Position numbers and translations under genes: made by a program. Under the pieces are notes generated by a model. That model had not been told where the DNA came from. It did not search any database and was given only the letters and a program-made list of their open reading frames with translations. From Planosporangium thailandense (lineage in GTDB: Bacteria; Actinomycetota; Actinomycetes; Mycobacteriales; Micromonosporaceae), in contig NZ_JAATVY010000020.1 of NCBI RefSeq assembly GCF_011947195.1, positions 1 to 64,000 of the forward strand: a stretch of DNA of 64,000 nucleotides. Direction: 5' to 3'. How positions within the stretch are numbered: position 1 is the stretch's first letter; every line of letters starts with the position of its first letter. This document shows positions 27,007 to 39,228 of this stretch, in pieces.

Positions 27007-28563
27007 ATGGCCTCAGGTCGCAACCGGGAGATCCGGGCGCTCGCCGCCACCGCCGTCACGGTGTACGTCGGGATCCAGACCGGCCGACCCGGCTCGCCCA
27101 CGGTGGTGGCCGCGCTCACCGGCGGGCTCACGATCGCCGCCGCGCTCGTCACCACCGTCGTCTGGCTGCGGGCGTCGCGCTGGGCATCCGGACGTGCCAG
27201 GCTGGGGCTGCGACTGATCGGTATCGCCATGGCCGGCTGGGCGACCGGCGACGCCATCTGGATCGGCGGCTACGCGGCCCACGGCGCGCGCGGCGCGAAC
27301 GTACCGCCGCTGGCAGACCTCGCGTTCCTGATCCCGATGGTGCTCGGCCCGCTGGCCATGGCGCTGCTCTACGGCACGCGCCGGATCGCCAGCATCCGCA
27401 CCCTGCTCGACGCGCTGCTCATCACCTGTGCGCTGCTGTACATGGCCTGGGCGTTCGTGCTGGGCCCCACGTACCGCGCCCACGGCGGCGGCACGGGCGC
27501 GTTCGCCCTGCTCATCTACCCGCTCGCCGACGTGGTCATCGCGAGCACCGCGCTCCTGCTGGTCCGCGACGCCGTTCCCGCCATGCGCGTACCCGCACGG
27601 CTCGCCGCGGCCGGGCTGATCCTGATGTGCCTCAGCGACGTCACCTACGCCTATCTGTCGGTACGCGGCAGCTACCAGCCGGGGCGCATCAGTGACCTCG
27701 GCTGGTTCCTCGGCCTCGTGGTGATGGCCGTCGCCGCGCCGCGCCGACAGGAGCTGACCGGCTGGTCGGCGAGCGCCGACGCCGAGCCGGGCTCGCTGTT
27801 CCTGCCGTACGTGCCGTTCGGCCTCGCCCTCGTCACCGCCATGGCGTTGTTCGTTGCCCGGCACGGACAGGTCGAGCCGGGCCTGTACGGCATCAGCATC
27901 GCGCTCGTGATCCTGGTCGTGGTCCGGCAACTGGTGGTGCTGGCCGACAACCAGCGACTGACCCGGCGGCTCACCCGCGCCGTCCGGGACCTGCGGTACC
28001 GGGCCTATCACGACCCGCTGACCGGACTGGCCAACCGGGACAAGTTCATGGAGTCGGTCGAGCACGCCCTCGCCGGCCCGTCGGGACGGCAGGTCGCCGT
28101 GCTCTACATCGACCTCGACGGGTTCAAACCGATCAATGACAGTCTCGGCCACGCCGTCGGCGACCGGGTGCTGTCCGTCGTCGCGGAGCGACTGGCCGGC
28201 GCCGCCCGGCCCGGAGATCTGGTGGGGCGGCTCGGCGGTGACGAGTTCGCCGTCCTGCTCCCGGACCTCCGCCACCCGCCGAGCGCGCTCGGAGTCGCCC
28301 AGCGGATCCAGGCCGCGCTGGACGCAGACCTCGACGTCGACCTCGACCTCGACGTCGACCTCGACGTCGACGTCGACGGTGCGCCGGTACGGGTCGGCGC
28401 GAGCATCGGTGTCGCCTACGGCCGCCCCGGCCACATCGGCCTCGGCGAACTCCTCCGCAACGCCGACGTGGCCATGTACACCGCCAAGCTCCAGGGCCGC
28501 CGCCGCACCGTCACCTTCGACCCCCGGCTGCTCGCCGGCCGCCCGCTCGGCCGGGCATCCTAG
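27007..28563 (+). CDS. Membrane GGDEF protein, second of a tandem pair
   Basis: This 518-residue paralogue of the preceding gene has the same membrane half and a GGDEF domain with GGDEF at 410-414 and RPGD as inhibitory site. Compared with its twin it has about 12 extra residues, an alternating Asp-Leu/Asp-Val stretch from residue 441, inserted between the GGDEF helix region and VRVGASIGVAYG. ATG 27007 has GAAGGAG upstream. The pair arose by duplication that included the leader DNA. Confidence 0.87.
   Translation: MASGRNREIRALAATAVTVYVGIQTGRPGSPTVVAALTGGLTIAAALVTTVVWLRASRWASGRARLGLRLIGIAMAGWATGDAIWIGGYAAHGARGANVPPLADLAFLIPMVLGPLAMALLYGTRRIASIRTLLDALLITCALLYMAWAFVLGPTYRAHGGGTGAFALLIYPLADVVIASTALLLVRDAVPAMRVPARLAAAGLILMCLSDVTYAYLSVRGSYQPGRISDLGWFLGLVVMAVAAPRRQELTGWSASADAEPGSLFLPYVPFGLALVTAMALFVARHGQVEPGLYGISIALVILVVVRQLVVLADNQRLTRRLTRAVRDLRYRAYHDPLTGLANRDKFMESVEHALAGPSGRQVAVLYIDLDGFKPINDSLGHAVGDRVLSVVAERLAGAARPGDLVGRLGGDEFAVLLPDLRHPPSALGVAQRIQAALDADLDVDLDLDVDLDVDVDGAPVRVGASIGVAYGRPGHIGLGELLRNADVAMYTAKLQGRRRTVTFDPRLLAGRPLGRAS
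28327..28374 (+). repeat. In-frame GAC(C/G)TC hexamer repeat inside GGDEF gene
   Basis: Eight consecutive hexamers of the form GACCTC or GACGTC encode alternating Asp-Leu/Asp-Val. The equivalent place in the paralogue at 25308 has no expansion. The change is a multiple of three, so the frame is kept. It looks like a replication-slippage minisatellite. Confidence 0.85.
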
Positions 28564-28597
28564 GTTCGCCGTCGGCCGCGCCCGTGCGCCGCCCCGG

Positions 28598-29803
28598 TCA
28601 GACCAGCACCCTCCGGCTGTCCTCCTCCGACCAGCTGACCATCAACAGCGTCGCGTCGTCACGCAGCGGGCCGTACTGGTGGGCCAACACGTCGTGGGAC
28701 AGCCGGCGGAGGGTTTCGGGTACGGGCAGGCCGGCCGCCGCGTGCCGTTCGGCGAAGTCGACGAGCCGGTGCACGCCGAACTCCCCGCCGTGCTCGTCGC
28801 GCGCCTCGGTGAAGCCGTCGGTGTGAAACAACAGCCGGTCGCCGGGCTCGAGGGCCAGCTCGGCGGGCTCGACGGCGGGGTCGTCGAGCCCGAGCGGCAT
28901 CCGCCGGCCCCGGTCGAGGACACCGACCGCCTTGCCACCGCGCAGCAGCACGGGCGGCGGGTGCCCGGCGTTGACGTAGCGCACCGCGCCGCTGATGAGG
29001 TCGATCTCGGCGAGGACCGCGGTGACGTACCGCTGGTCGCCGAAGTTGTCGGTGAGCGCCTCGTCGGCGGCGCGGGCCACCGCGTACAGGCCGTCGCCGT
29101 CGATCCGGGCGGTACGCATCGCCGACAGCGCGACGGCGGCGGTCAGCCCGGCGTGCAGCCCACGTCCGACGGCGTCGAGGACCGCCACCCTGGCGACGTC
29201 GGCGTCGACCGCGTAGTCGAACGCGTCGCCGCCGACCTCGTAGGCCGGCTCCAGGATCGCCGAGATCACGACGTGGTCGGTGGCGAAGCTCAGCGGCGGC
29301 AGCATCCGCCACAGCAGCTCCGAGGCGGTCGACGGCCGCCGCGAGCGCCGGGCCCGCCGGAGGGCGTCGCCGTACGGGTTCTTGGCCGCTACGAGGTGGC
29401 CGACCAGCTCGTTGAACTGCCGGAGACCCGCGGTCACCTCGGGGTCGCCCGGGTCGAGCCACTCCGGCAGCCTCAGGTTCAGCACGCCGAGCCGCTCGGT
29501 GCCGTCCTGAAGCTGCGTCCACAGCCGCCACCGCTCGCCGGCGACCGGCACGAGGGTACCGGTCATGAACGCGCGACCGGCCAGGCTGGCGTCGACGGGC
29601 AACGACTGGGGCGTCGGCCGGCCGCGACCGGGCACGGCCCGCAGCGTCCGCTGTTCGTGGTCGACCAGGTAGATGGTGATCTCGGCGTCGAGCGGGCGGA
29701 CCGCGGCGTTCGCCGCGTCGGCGAGGTCGCCGGGCTGCGCGCGCTGTGTGCGTCGCAGCAGCTCGAAGATCGCGTCCTGCCACAGCTCCGGCGGAGGCTT
29801 CAC
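28598..29803 (-). CDS. SpoIIE-type PP2C phosphatase with GAF-like sensor (RsbU-like)
   Basis: This 401-residue protein has an N-terminal GAF-like region (about residues 20-135) and a C-terminal SpoIIE phosphatase. Metal-ligand motifs are visible: GGDAFDYA (residues about 190-197), VLDAVGRGLHAG, NAGHPPP, HTDGFTEARD and a terminal DDATLL. Such phosphatases dephosphorylate STAS anti-anti-sigma factors and thereby release alternative sigma factors. A STAS gene starts divergently 145 bp away and is the likely partner. The GTG start at 29803 is accepted because the sensor domain begins soon after. Confidence 0.85.
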   Translation of the reverse strand: MKPPPELWQDAIFELLRRTQRAQPGDLADAANAAVRPLDAEITIYLVDHEQRTLRAVPGRGRPTPQSLPVDASLAGRAFMTGTLVPVAGERWRLWTQLQDGTERLGVLNLRLPEWLDPGDPEVTAGLRQFNELVGHLVAAKNPYGDALRRARRSRRPSTASELLWRMLPPLSFATDHVVISAILEPAYEVGGDAFDYAVDADVARVAVLDAVGRGLHAGLTAAVALSAMRTARIDGDGLYAVARAADEALTDNFGDQRYVTAVLAEIDLISGAVRYVNAGHPPPVLLRGGKAVGVLDRGRRMPLGLDDPAVEPAELALEPGDRLLFHTDGFTEARDEHGGEFGVHRLVDFAERHAAAGLPVPETLRRLSHDVLAHQYGPLRDDATLLMVSWSEEDSRRVLV

Positions 29804-29948
29804 GCTCCCACCGTATGCCGGCCGGAGAAACGGGGGCGCGGACTCCCCCTTCGGCTACGAGGGCGTCCCGTCGGCCTTCTTTACGGGCGCGTCCCGGCGG
29901 GCGGCGGCAGCGGCAGGCTAGACTCCTGGGTCGGCGAAGGAGGACCGG

Positions 29949-30299
29949 ATGAGTGCCGCTGAGATCGATTTCGAGCCGGCCCGTCTGGAGCTCGACCGGG
30001 TCGTCGACGGTGAGGGCCGGGGCCGGCTGATCGCCACCGGTGAGGTCGACATCAGCACCCTCGAGCGGCTGCGGGCCGCGATCGCCGCCATCCTGACCGA
30101 ACCGGGTTTGACGGATCTGGTCGTCGATCTCGAGCCACTGGAGTTCATCGACTCCGCCGGCGTGCAGGCGCTGCTGAACGGAAAACGGATGGCCGACGAC
30201 CGCGGAATCGCCTTCCGCGTGGCCAACGCCCGCGGCAAGGTGCTGCGGGTGCTGACGATCCTCAACCTGGACCGGGTGCTCGCCCCGACCACCTCCTGA
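29949..30299 (+). CDS. STAS-domain anti-anti-sigma factor
   Basis: This 116-residue STAS protein has the phospho-acceptor segment FIDSAGVQALL (serine near residue 72). Proteins of this type sequester an anti-sigma kinase when unphosphorylated. ATG 29949 follows GAAGGAGGA. A TAGACT hexamer at 29919-29924 could be its -10. No anti-sigma kinase (RsbW-like) is present in the window, so the partner kinase must be elsewhere. Confidence 0.85.
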   Translation: MSAAEIDFEPARLELDRVVDGEGRGRLIATGEVDISTLERLRAAIAAILTEPGLTDLVVDLEPLEFIDSAGVQALLNGKRMADDRGIAFRVANARGKVLRVLTILNLDRVLAPTTS

Positions 30300-30383
30300 C
30301 GGTCCGTCTCCCCCGGTCGCCGATGAGTTCCCGGCACGGGACCGGTCACTACGGCGAACACGTCCACGTACAGGGAGGTACCG

Positions 30384-30860
30384 GTGACCACCGCGGAGCT
30401 GACCACGTGCCTGTGGTTCGACGGCCAGGCCGAAGAGGCGGCGAACCACTACGTTTCCATCTTCAAGCGCTCCAGGCTCGGGGCGGTGAGCCGCTTCGCC
30501 GAGGGCGCGCCGGGTGCCGCCGGCAGCGTCATGGCCGTCGAGTTCGAACTCAACGGCCAGAAGTTCGTCGCCCTGAACGGCGGCCCGCAGTTCACGTTCA
30601 ACGAGTCCATCTCGTTCCAGATCCACTGCGCTGACCAGGACGAGGTGGACTACTACTGGAGCAGGCTCTGCGAGGGCGGGCAGGAAGGCCCCTGTGGCTG
30701 GCTCACGGACAGGTACGGCGTGTCCTGGCAGGTCATTCCGGCGGCGCTGAGCGAACTGATCGGCGGGCCGGACCCGGCGAAGGCGAAGCGGGCCACCGAG
30801 GCGATGCTGTCGATGAAGAAGCTCGACATCGCCGCGCTCTGGAAGGCGTACGAGGACTGA
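30384..30860 (+). CDS. VOC-superfamily PhnB-like protein
   Basis: This 158-residue glyoxalase/bleomycin-resistance-fold protein is of the PhnB / 3-demethylubiquinone-methyltransferase-like type. It starts with TTCLWFDGQAEEAANHYVS and contains the family segment CGWLTDRYGVSWQVIP near residue 93. The biochemical role of most members is unknown. GTG 30384 is preceded by AGGGAGG. It is monocistronic, with a strong hairpin beginning at its stop codon. Confidence 0.82.
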   Translation: MTTAELTTCLWFDGQAEEAANHYVSIFKRSRLGAVSRFAEGAPGAAGSVMAVEFELNGQKFVALNGGPQFTFNESISFQIHCADQDEVDYYWSRLCEGGQEGPCGWLTDRYGVSWQVIPAALSELIGGPDPAKAKRATEAMLSMKKLDIAALWKAYED

Positions 30861-30922
30861 TCTCCATGATCACGGAAACTTTTCCGTGCTTGAGGGCGGA
30901 AAAGTTTCCGTGATCATGGAGA
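30861..30922. terminator. Perfect 26-bp bidirectional terminator hairpin
   Basis: Arms 30861-30886 and 30897-30922 are perfectly complementary around a 10-nt loop. The stem contains AAAACTTTT-like A/T runs that give T-tracts to either strand. It separates the VOC gene (stop at 30860) from the convergent serine deaminase gene (stop at 30929), so it serves both. Confidence 0.9.
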
Positions 30923-30928
30923 AGGAGA

Positions 30929-32310
<1,382 letters not shown>

Positions 32311-32311
<1 letters not shown>

Positions 32312-33441
32312 CAGCTGTCGAAGCTGCCGATCTTCTCGGTGACCCACTCGTGGAACGCGCCGATGTGGTGCTCGGACGGCACGAGGACACCGCCGGCCGC
32401 GTACGCCCGCGAGCTCATCGCCGGCTGGCAGCGCTCGCACACGTCGAAGTCCTGGGTGTTGACCCGGTGGAACAGCTCGACCGAGCGCGAGACGTCCTTG
32501 CCCGACGCCACGACCTCCTTGGAGTACAGCCAGTCACACTCCACGATGGTCCGGTCGACCGCCACCGGGTACATCCGGTGCCAGATGATGTGGTCGGGCA
32601 CCAGGTTGACGAACACCTGCGGCTTGATCGTGATGGCGTAGTAGCGCCGGTCCTGGTCGTCGCCCACGCCGGGCAGCTTCTCGAAGCCCTCGCTGCCGTC
32701 GACGGTGAAGCCCTTGATCTCCTCACCGAACTCCGCGCCGTGGCCCACGTAGTACTGCGCGGCGTAGCCGTCGGCGAACTCCGGCAAAACCTCGGTCAGT
32801 TCGGGGTGGATCGTGGCGCAGTGGTAGCACTCCATGAAGTTCTCGATGAGCAGCTTCCAGTTGGCCTTCACGTCGTAGACGATCCGTCTGCCGACGGCCA
32901 GGTCGCCGATCTCGTACGAGTCGATCACCTCGAGCTCGCCGAGCCGCTCGGTCACCGCGCCCATCACGTCGTCCTCGAACGACGGCGGCTCGTCGGCCAG
33001 GCAGACCCACACGTACCCGAGCCACTCCCGCAGGTGTACGTTGACCAGTCCGTACTCGGTACGGTCGATGTCGGGCATCTTGGTGAGGTTCGGGGCGGCA
33101 ACGAGCTTGCCGTCCAGGCCGTACGTCCACGCGTGGTACGGGCACTGGAAGGCGCGCTTGACCTCGCCGCTGTCCTCCGTGCACAGCTTGGCGCCGCGGT
33201 GGCGGCAGATGTTGAGGAACGCGCGCAATTCGCCCTGCCGGCCGCGCACGATGATGACGCTCTCCTTGCCGATGTCCACCGACTTAAAGCTGCCCGGGTT
33301 GGCCAGGTCGCTGGCGCGCACCGCGCAGAACCACATGCTCTCGAAGATGCGCGACTGTTCCAGGCTGAAGATGGCCGGGTCGGTGTAGTAGTGGCCGGGC
33401 AGCGTCGGGAGGAGGCTGGCAGGCAGGCTGATAGCGGTCAC
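32311..33441 (-). CDS. gbcA: Rieske oxygenase, glycine betaine monooxygenase type
   Basis: This 376-residue oxygenase alpha subunit has a Rieske [2Fe-2S] site (CRHRGAKLC then CPYHAW) and a mononuclear iron site ([15 protein letters not shown]). Overall it fits GbcA-like and stachydrine-demethylase-like Rieske enzymes, which oxidatively demethylate quaternary amines and release formaldehyde. It sits between a dimethylglycine oxidase-like gene and sdaA, in line with betaine to dimethylglycine. It needs a ferredoxin and reductase, absent locally; the pair at 55630-57280 is the best candidate. The symbol is by context and similarity. Confidence 0.82.
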
Positions 33442-33534
33442 GGTGACACCTCAGGAAGAGCGTCGGGCGACGTGCGGAAGGTCACGCCGCGGGTCGAAGA
33501 GGCTGATGGAGTACGACTTGGTGTGCCTGCGCGG

Positions 33535-36102
<2,568 letters not shown>

Positions 36103-36139
36103 TCAATAGCCACACGTGTCGCTCATTCGAGGTGTCGGG

Positions 36140-36202
36140 CCGGGTCCTCAGCTGGCACGGCCGGGTCCTCAGCTGGCACGGCCGGGTCCTCAGCTGGCAC
36201 GG
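36140..36202. repeat. Three perfect 21-bp tandem repeats
   Basis: Units at 36140-36160, 36161-36181 and 36182-36202 are identical and begin CCGGGTCCTCAGCTGG. They lie in the intergenic space between the dimethylglycine oxidase promoter and the 3' end of the ABC permease gene. A 21-bp period equals two helical turns, so protein binding is possible; there are no spacers, so it is not a CRISPR array. Confidence 0.9.
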
Positions 36203-36244
36203 TCGCCTCCCCAGCCCCGACCGGGACCTGCGCTGCCGACGCCC

Positions 36245-37792
36245 TCAGGCGGAGCGCAACTCGTCCACCGAGGTCGCGCTACGCAGCACGAGCAGTCCTG
36301 CCCCCACAACCAGCAGCACCGCGGCCAACGCGCCCACGCCGACCACGGCGAGATCTGCGAACGGTACCGGGATGGTGTGCGCGAACGTGGGCACCTCGAG
36401 CGTGCGCAGGTTGGGTGAGTTGGGATCCTGGCACAGGTCCCAGTCGCCGACACAGTACTGTGTGCTGCCGCCGCCGGCGCGTGACTCACCGGCGATGCCG
36501 CGGGGCAGGGCCGCCCCCGCGACAAGCGCCACCAGGACGGCCGGCACCACCGGTGCGAACGTCTGCCAGAGGATGGCCCGGGCGAGCGTGCCGCGTGGCA
36601 CGCCGGTCGCGACCAGCGACGCGTACGCGCGCCGCCGCGACACGATGCCCTCCACGATCGCGACCAGCATGCCGGCCGCGGCCAGCGCCGTCGCCACTCC
36701 GACCACGCCGTTGACCAGGTCCATCGAGTCGAAGTAGAAGCTGGTGTCGCGCGGCACGTACGGCTGGCCCTGCGCCCGCGCCATCCACCGGGAAGCCTCC
36801 TCGCTGGTGGCGAAGTCGCTGGCGAACCAGGCGCGCACGGCGGCCGCACCGGCGCCGAACAGCACACAGACCAGGAGAACGGCGAAGGTGCGGCTGCCGG
36901 ACCACGGATCCGCCATGAGCCTGCGGGCGGCGAGCAGCGCGGCCGGCCGTCGCGCGAACCGGTGCAGGATCCGTCCGGCGGCGTGCGACACCGAACCGGT
37001 GCCGACGACGACCCCGACGGCCGCCAGCAGGACCGCGACGAAAAGCAGGATCGGAAAGAGCGGTACAGGCAGCGTCCAGTGCCGCCGGTCAGCCCACCGC
37101 GCGAGCGGTTGCAGCAGCGAGATGAGCCCGAATCCGGCGACGACGAGCACCACCGGCCACGGTCTGGGTGCCCGGGTGCGGGTGCGGCGTACGACGCCGA
37201 ACGGGGTGAACGACACCCGCCGCAGGAGCACGACGGTGACCGCCATCGCGAGCAGCGGCAGCCCGACGCACACGACGCCGATGCCCGGCCATGGCGGCGG
37301 CACGTCGGTGGGCAGCAGCAGCCTGCCCTCGGCATCGGGCCGGTGCAGCAGCACCCGTCCCGCGAGATAGCCGGCGAGCCCGAGCAGCGCGCCGAGCGCG
37401 GTAGCGACTCCGGTTTCCGTCGCCGCGAGCATGGCGGTCTGGCGAGGCGTGGCGCCGGCCATCCGGATCGCGGCGAGCCGCCGGTCGCGGGCCGGCGCGC
37501 CGAGCCGTCCGCACTGTCCGGCGAGGACCAGCACCGGAACGGCCAGGAGCACCAGCGCGATGACGACGCCCGGCCGCAGCCCCGGCTCGACGAGCAGTTC
37601 GAGCCGGTACTGCCGCGACCAGCTGTCGGAGCTGGTGTCCCCCGGCTTCCCCGGGGTCGGAATGGCGAGCACCGTGACCGCGAGGAGAAGCACGACCGTG
37701 GCGAGCGCTCCGCTCGCGGTGGTCAGCACGACCCGGAGGGCGTCGGTACGCGTGCCGGCGAGCGCGAGCCGCACGGCCGCCGACGGCCTCAT
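36245..37792 (-). CDS. FtsX/MacB-type ABC transporter permease
   Basis: This 515-residue membrane protein has two FtsX-like permease blocks. The first four helices surround LAAIRMAGATPRQTAMLAATE, and the last block around SLVATGVPRGTLARAIL repeats the pattern. Large extracellular loops precede and follow. With the ATPase it would form an exporter or mechanotransmission ABC transporter, commonly for antibiotics or lipophilic compounds. ATG 37792 overlaps the ATPase stop (ATGA). Confidence 0.82.
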   Translation of the reverse strand: MRPSAAVRLALAGTRTDALRVVLTTASGALATVVLLLAVTVLAIPTPGKPGDTSSDSWSRQYRLELLVEPGLRPGVVIALVLLAVPVLVLAGQCGRLGAPARDRRLAAIRMAGATPRQTAMLAATETGVATALGALLGLAGYLAGRVLLHRPDAEGRLLLPTDVPPPWPGIGVVCVGLPLLAMAVTVVLLRRVSFTPFGVVRRTRTRAPRPWPVVLVVAGFGLISLLQPLARWADRRHWTLPVPLFPILLFVAVLLAAVGVVVGTGSVSHAAGRILHRFARRPAALLAARRLMADPWSGSRTFAVLLVCVLFGAGAAAVRAWFASDFATSEEASRWMARAQGQPYVPRDTSFYFDSMDLVNGVVGVATALAAAGMLVAIVEGIVSRRRAYASLVATGVPRGTLARAILWQTFAPVVPAVLVALVAGAALPRGIAGESRAGGGSTQYCVGDWDLCQDPNSPNLRTLEVPTFAHTIPVPFADLAVVGVGALAAVLLVVGAGLLVLRSATSVDELRSA

Positions 37793-38481
37793 GCGCCGAC
37801 CGCCTTGTCCGTCAGCCCCATACCGGTGGCGTCGATGACGCCGTCGCGCAGCGTGAGCTCGCGGTCGGCGTATCCGGCGATTCGCGGCTCGTGGGTGACC
37901 AGCACGACCGTGGTGCCCTGCTCGCGGGCGAGCCGGACCAGATGCCCCAGCACCTGCTCGCCCGCGAGCGTGTCGAGCGCGCCGGTCGGCTCGTCGGCGA
38001 ACAGTACCCGCGGCTCGGTGACCAGCGCCCGGGCGAGAGCCACCCGCTGTTGCTGACCGCCGGAGACCTCCCCCGGGCGCTGGTCGGCCAGTTCCGCCAC
38101 GCCGAGCCGCTCCAGCCACGACAGCGCCGCGGTCCGCGCCTCTCGCCGCCCCGTGCCGGCGAGCATGAGCGGCAACGCGACGTTCTCCGCCGCGGTCAGC
38201 TCGGCGACGAGCTGACCGAACTGGAACAGCACCCCGAACGCACCGCGACGCAGCTTCGAACGGGCCGCTTCGGACAGCGTGTCGACGCGCTGTCCGAGAT
38301 AGAGCACCTCGCCGGCGTCCGGCCGCAGGATGCCGGCGAGACAGTGGATGAGGGTGGACTTGCCGCAGCCGCTCGGACCGGTGACGGCGAGGATCTCGCC
38401 CTCGGCGAGGCCGAGGGTGACGCCGCGCAGGGCCGGTGTCGCACCGTACGACCGGACGAGTCCCCGGGCTTGCAAGATCAT
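37789..38481 (-). CDS. ABC transporter ATP-binding protein (LolD/MacB type)
   Basis: This 230-residue ATPase has Walker A GPSGCGKS (35-42), the Q-loop in LFQFGQL, signature SGGQQQR, Walker B VLFADEP and the H-loop in VTHEP. The GALDT D-loop places it with FtsX-type exporters. ATG 38481 overlaps the PadR stop by 4 bp, giving a PadR-ATPase-permease operon. An upstream frame extension (38535) lies inside the padR gene. Confidence 0.87.
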   Translation of the reverse strand: MILQARGLVRSYGATPALRGVTLGLAEGEILAVTGPSGCGKSTLIHCLAGILRPDAGEVLYLGQRVDTLSEAARSKLRRGAFGVLFQFGQLVAELTAAENVALPLMLAGTGRREARTAALSWLERLGVAELADQRPGEVSGGQQQRVALARALVTEPRVLFADEPTGALDTLAGEQVLGHLVRLAREQGTTVVLVTHEPRIAGYADRELTLRDGVIDATGMGLTDKAVGA

Positions 38482-39038
38482 GAGCGTACTTCCCCGTGGG
38501 TGTTGGCGACGCGCTCCAGGGTGGTCTGCAGCCACCGCAGGTCGGCGTCCAAGTGGACGATGGCGAAGTCGGCCGCGATCACGGCGCCGAGATCGGCGCC
38601 GGGCGCCGTCTTGACCGCGGTCAGCTCGCGCAGCCGTTCGACGTGCGCCCGGCGCTGGGCGACGAGGTACGTGCGGGCCTTGTCCGCATCGGCGACGAGC
38701 AACGCGACGGCGACCTTGGCGAGCAAGGTGCTGGTGACGTACGGAGCGGGCGTCTCGATGCGTTCGAGCCAGCTGTCCAGCTGCGCACGGCCGGCCGGGG
38801 TGAGCGCGTACGACGTGCGCTCAGGACCGCCGGCCTGGTCCTGACCGACGGCGGTGACCAGACCGTCCCGCTGCAACCTGCCCAGGGTGGCGTACACCTG
38901 GCCGTAGGCGAGCGGCTTCGCGCGCGGCAGCCGCTCGTCATGGGCCCGTTTGAGCTCGTACCCGTGGCGCGGGCCGGCGGCGAGCAGGCCGAGCAGGACG
39001 TGCGCCGTGGTCGATCCGGCGGCGGGGGTGGCGGACAC
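38478..39038 (-). CDS. PadR-family transcriptional regulator
   Basis: This 186-residue regulator has the N-terminal winged helix (HVLLGLLAAGPRHGYELKR ... GQVYATLGRLQRDGLV) and a C-terminal Vir-like dimerisation helix pair, as in long PadR proteins. PadR repressors usually control their own operon with an efflux pump and respond to its substrate. A 21-bp palindrome lies 8 bp from the start codon. The gene heads the ABC exporter operon. Confidence 0.88.
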   Translation of the reverse strand: MSATPAAGSTTAHVLLGLLAAGPRHGYELKRAHDERLPRAKPLAYGQVYATLGRLQRDGLVTAVGQDQAGGPERTSYALTPAGRAQLDSWLERIETPAPYVTSTLLAKVAVALLVADADKARTYLVAQRRAHVERLRELTAVKTAPGADLGAVIAADFAIVHLDADLRWLQTTLERVANTHGEVRS

Positions 39039-39045
39039 GAGCGCA

Positions 39046-39066
39046 ACTATTCATTGAATGAATAGT
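39046..39066. promoter_or_regulatory. Probable PadR operator palindrome
   Basis: Perfect arms ACTATTCATT (39046-39055) and AATGAATAGT (39057-39066) surround a single G. The site is AT-rich in a GC-rich setting, lies immediately upstream of the padR start and probably overlaps its promoter, so autorepression of the exporter operon is expected. Confidence 0.8.
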
Positions 39067-39228
39067 GGCTGTCAAGGAGGTGGCGTCGGCGCGGACGGCG
39101 CCGGCCACGGTGTTGGGCCGCCGGCCATGGCGTTGGGCCGCCCCGAGTGCGGCGCCGCCACCTCCCCCGTGTTCGACATGTGGCGCGACGCCACTGCCCG
39201 GCCGGTCCGGCGGTGGCATCATCCGGCG

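Noticed and set aside
36140-36202. CRISPR array
   Set aside because: Repeats are directly adjacent with no spacers, and no cas genes are near.
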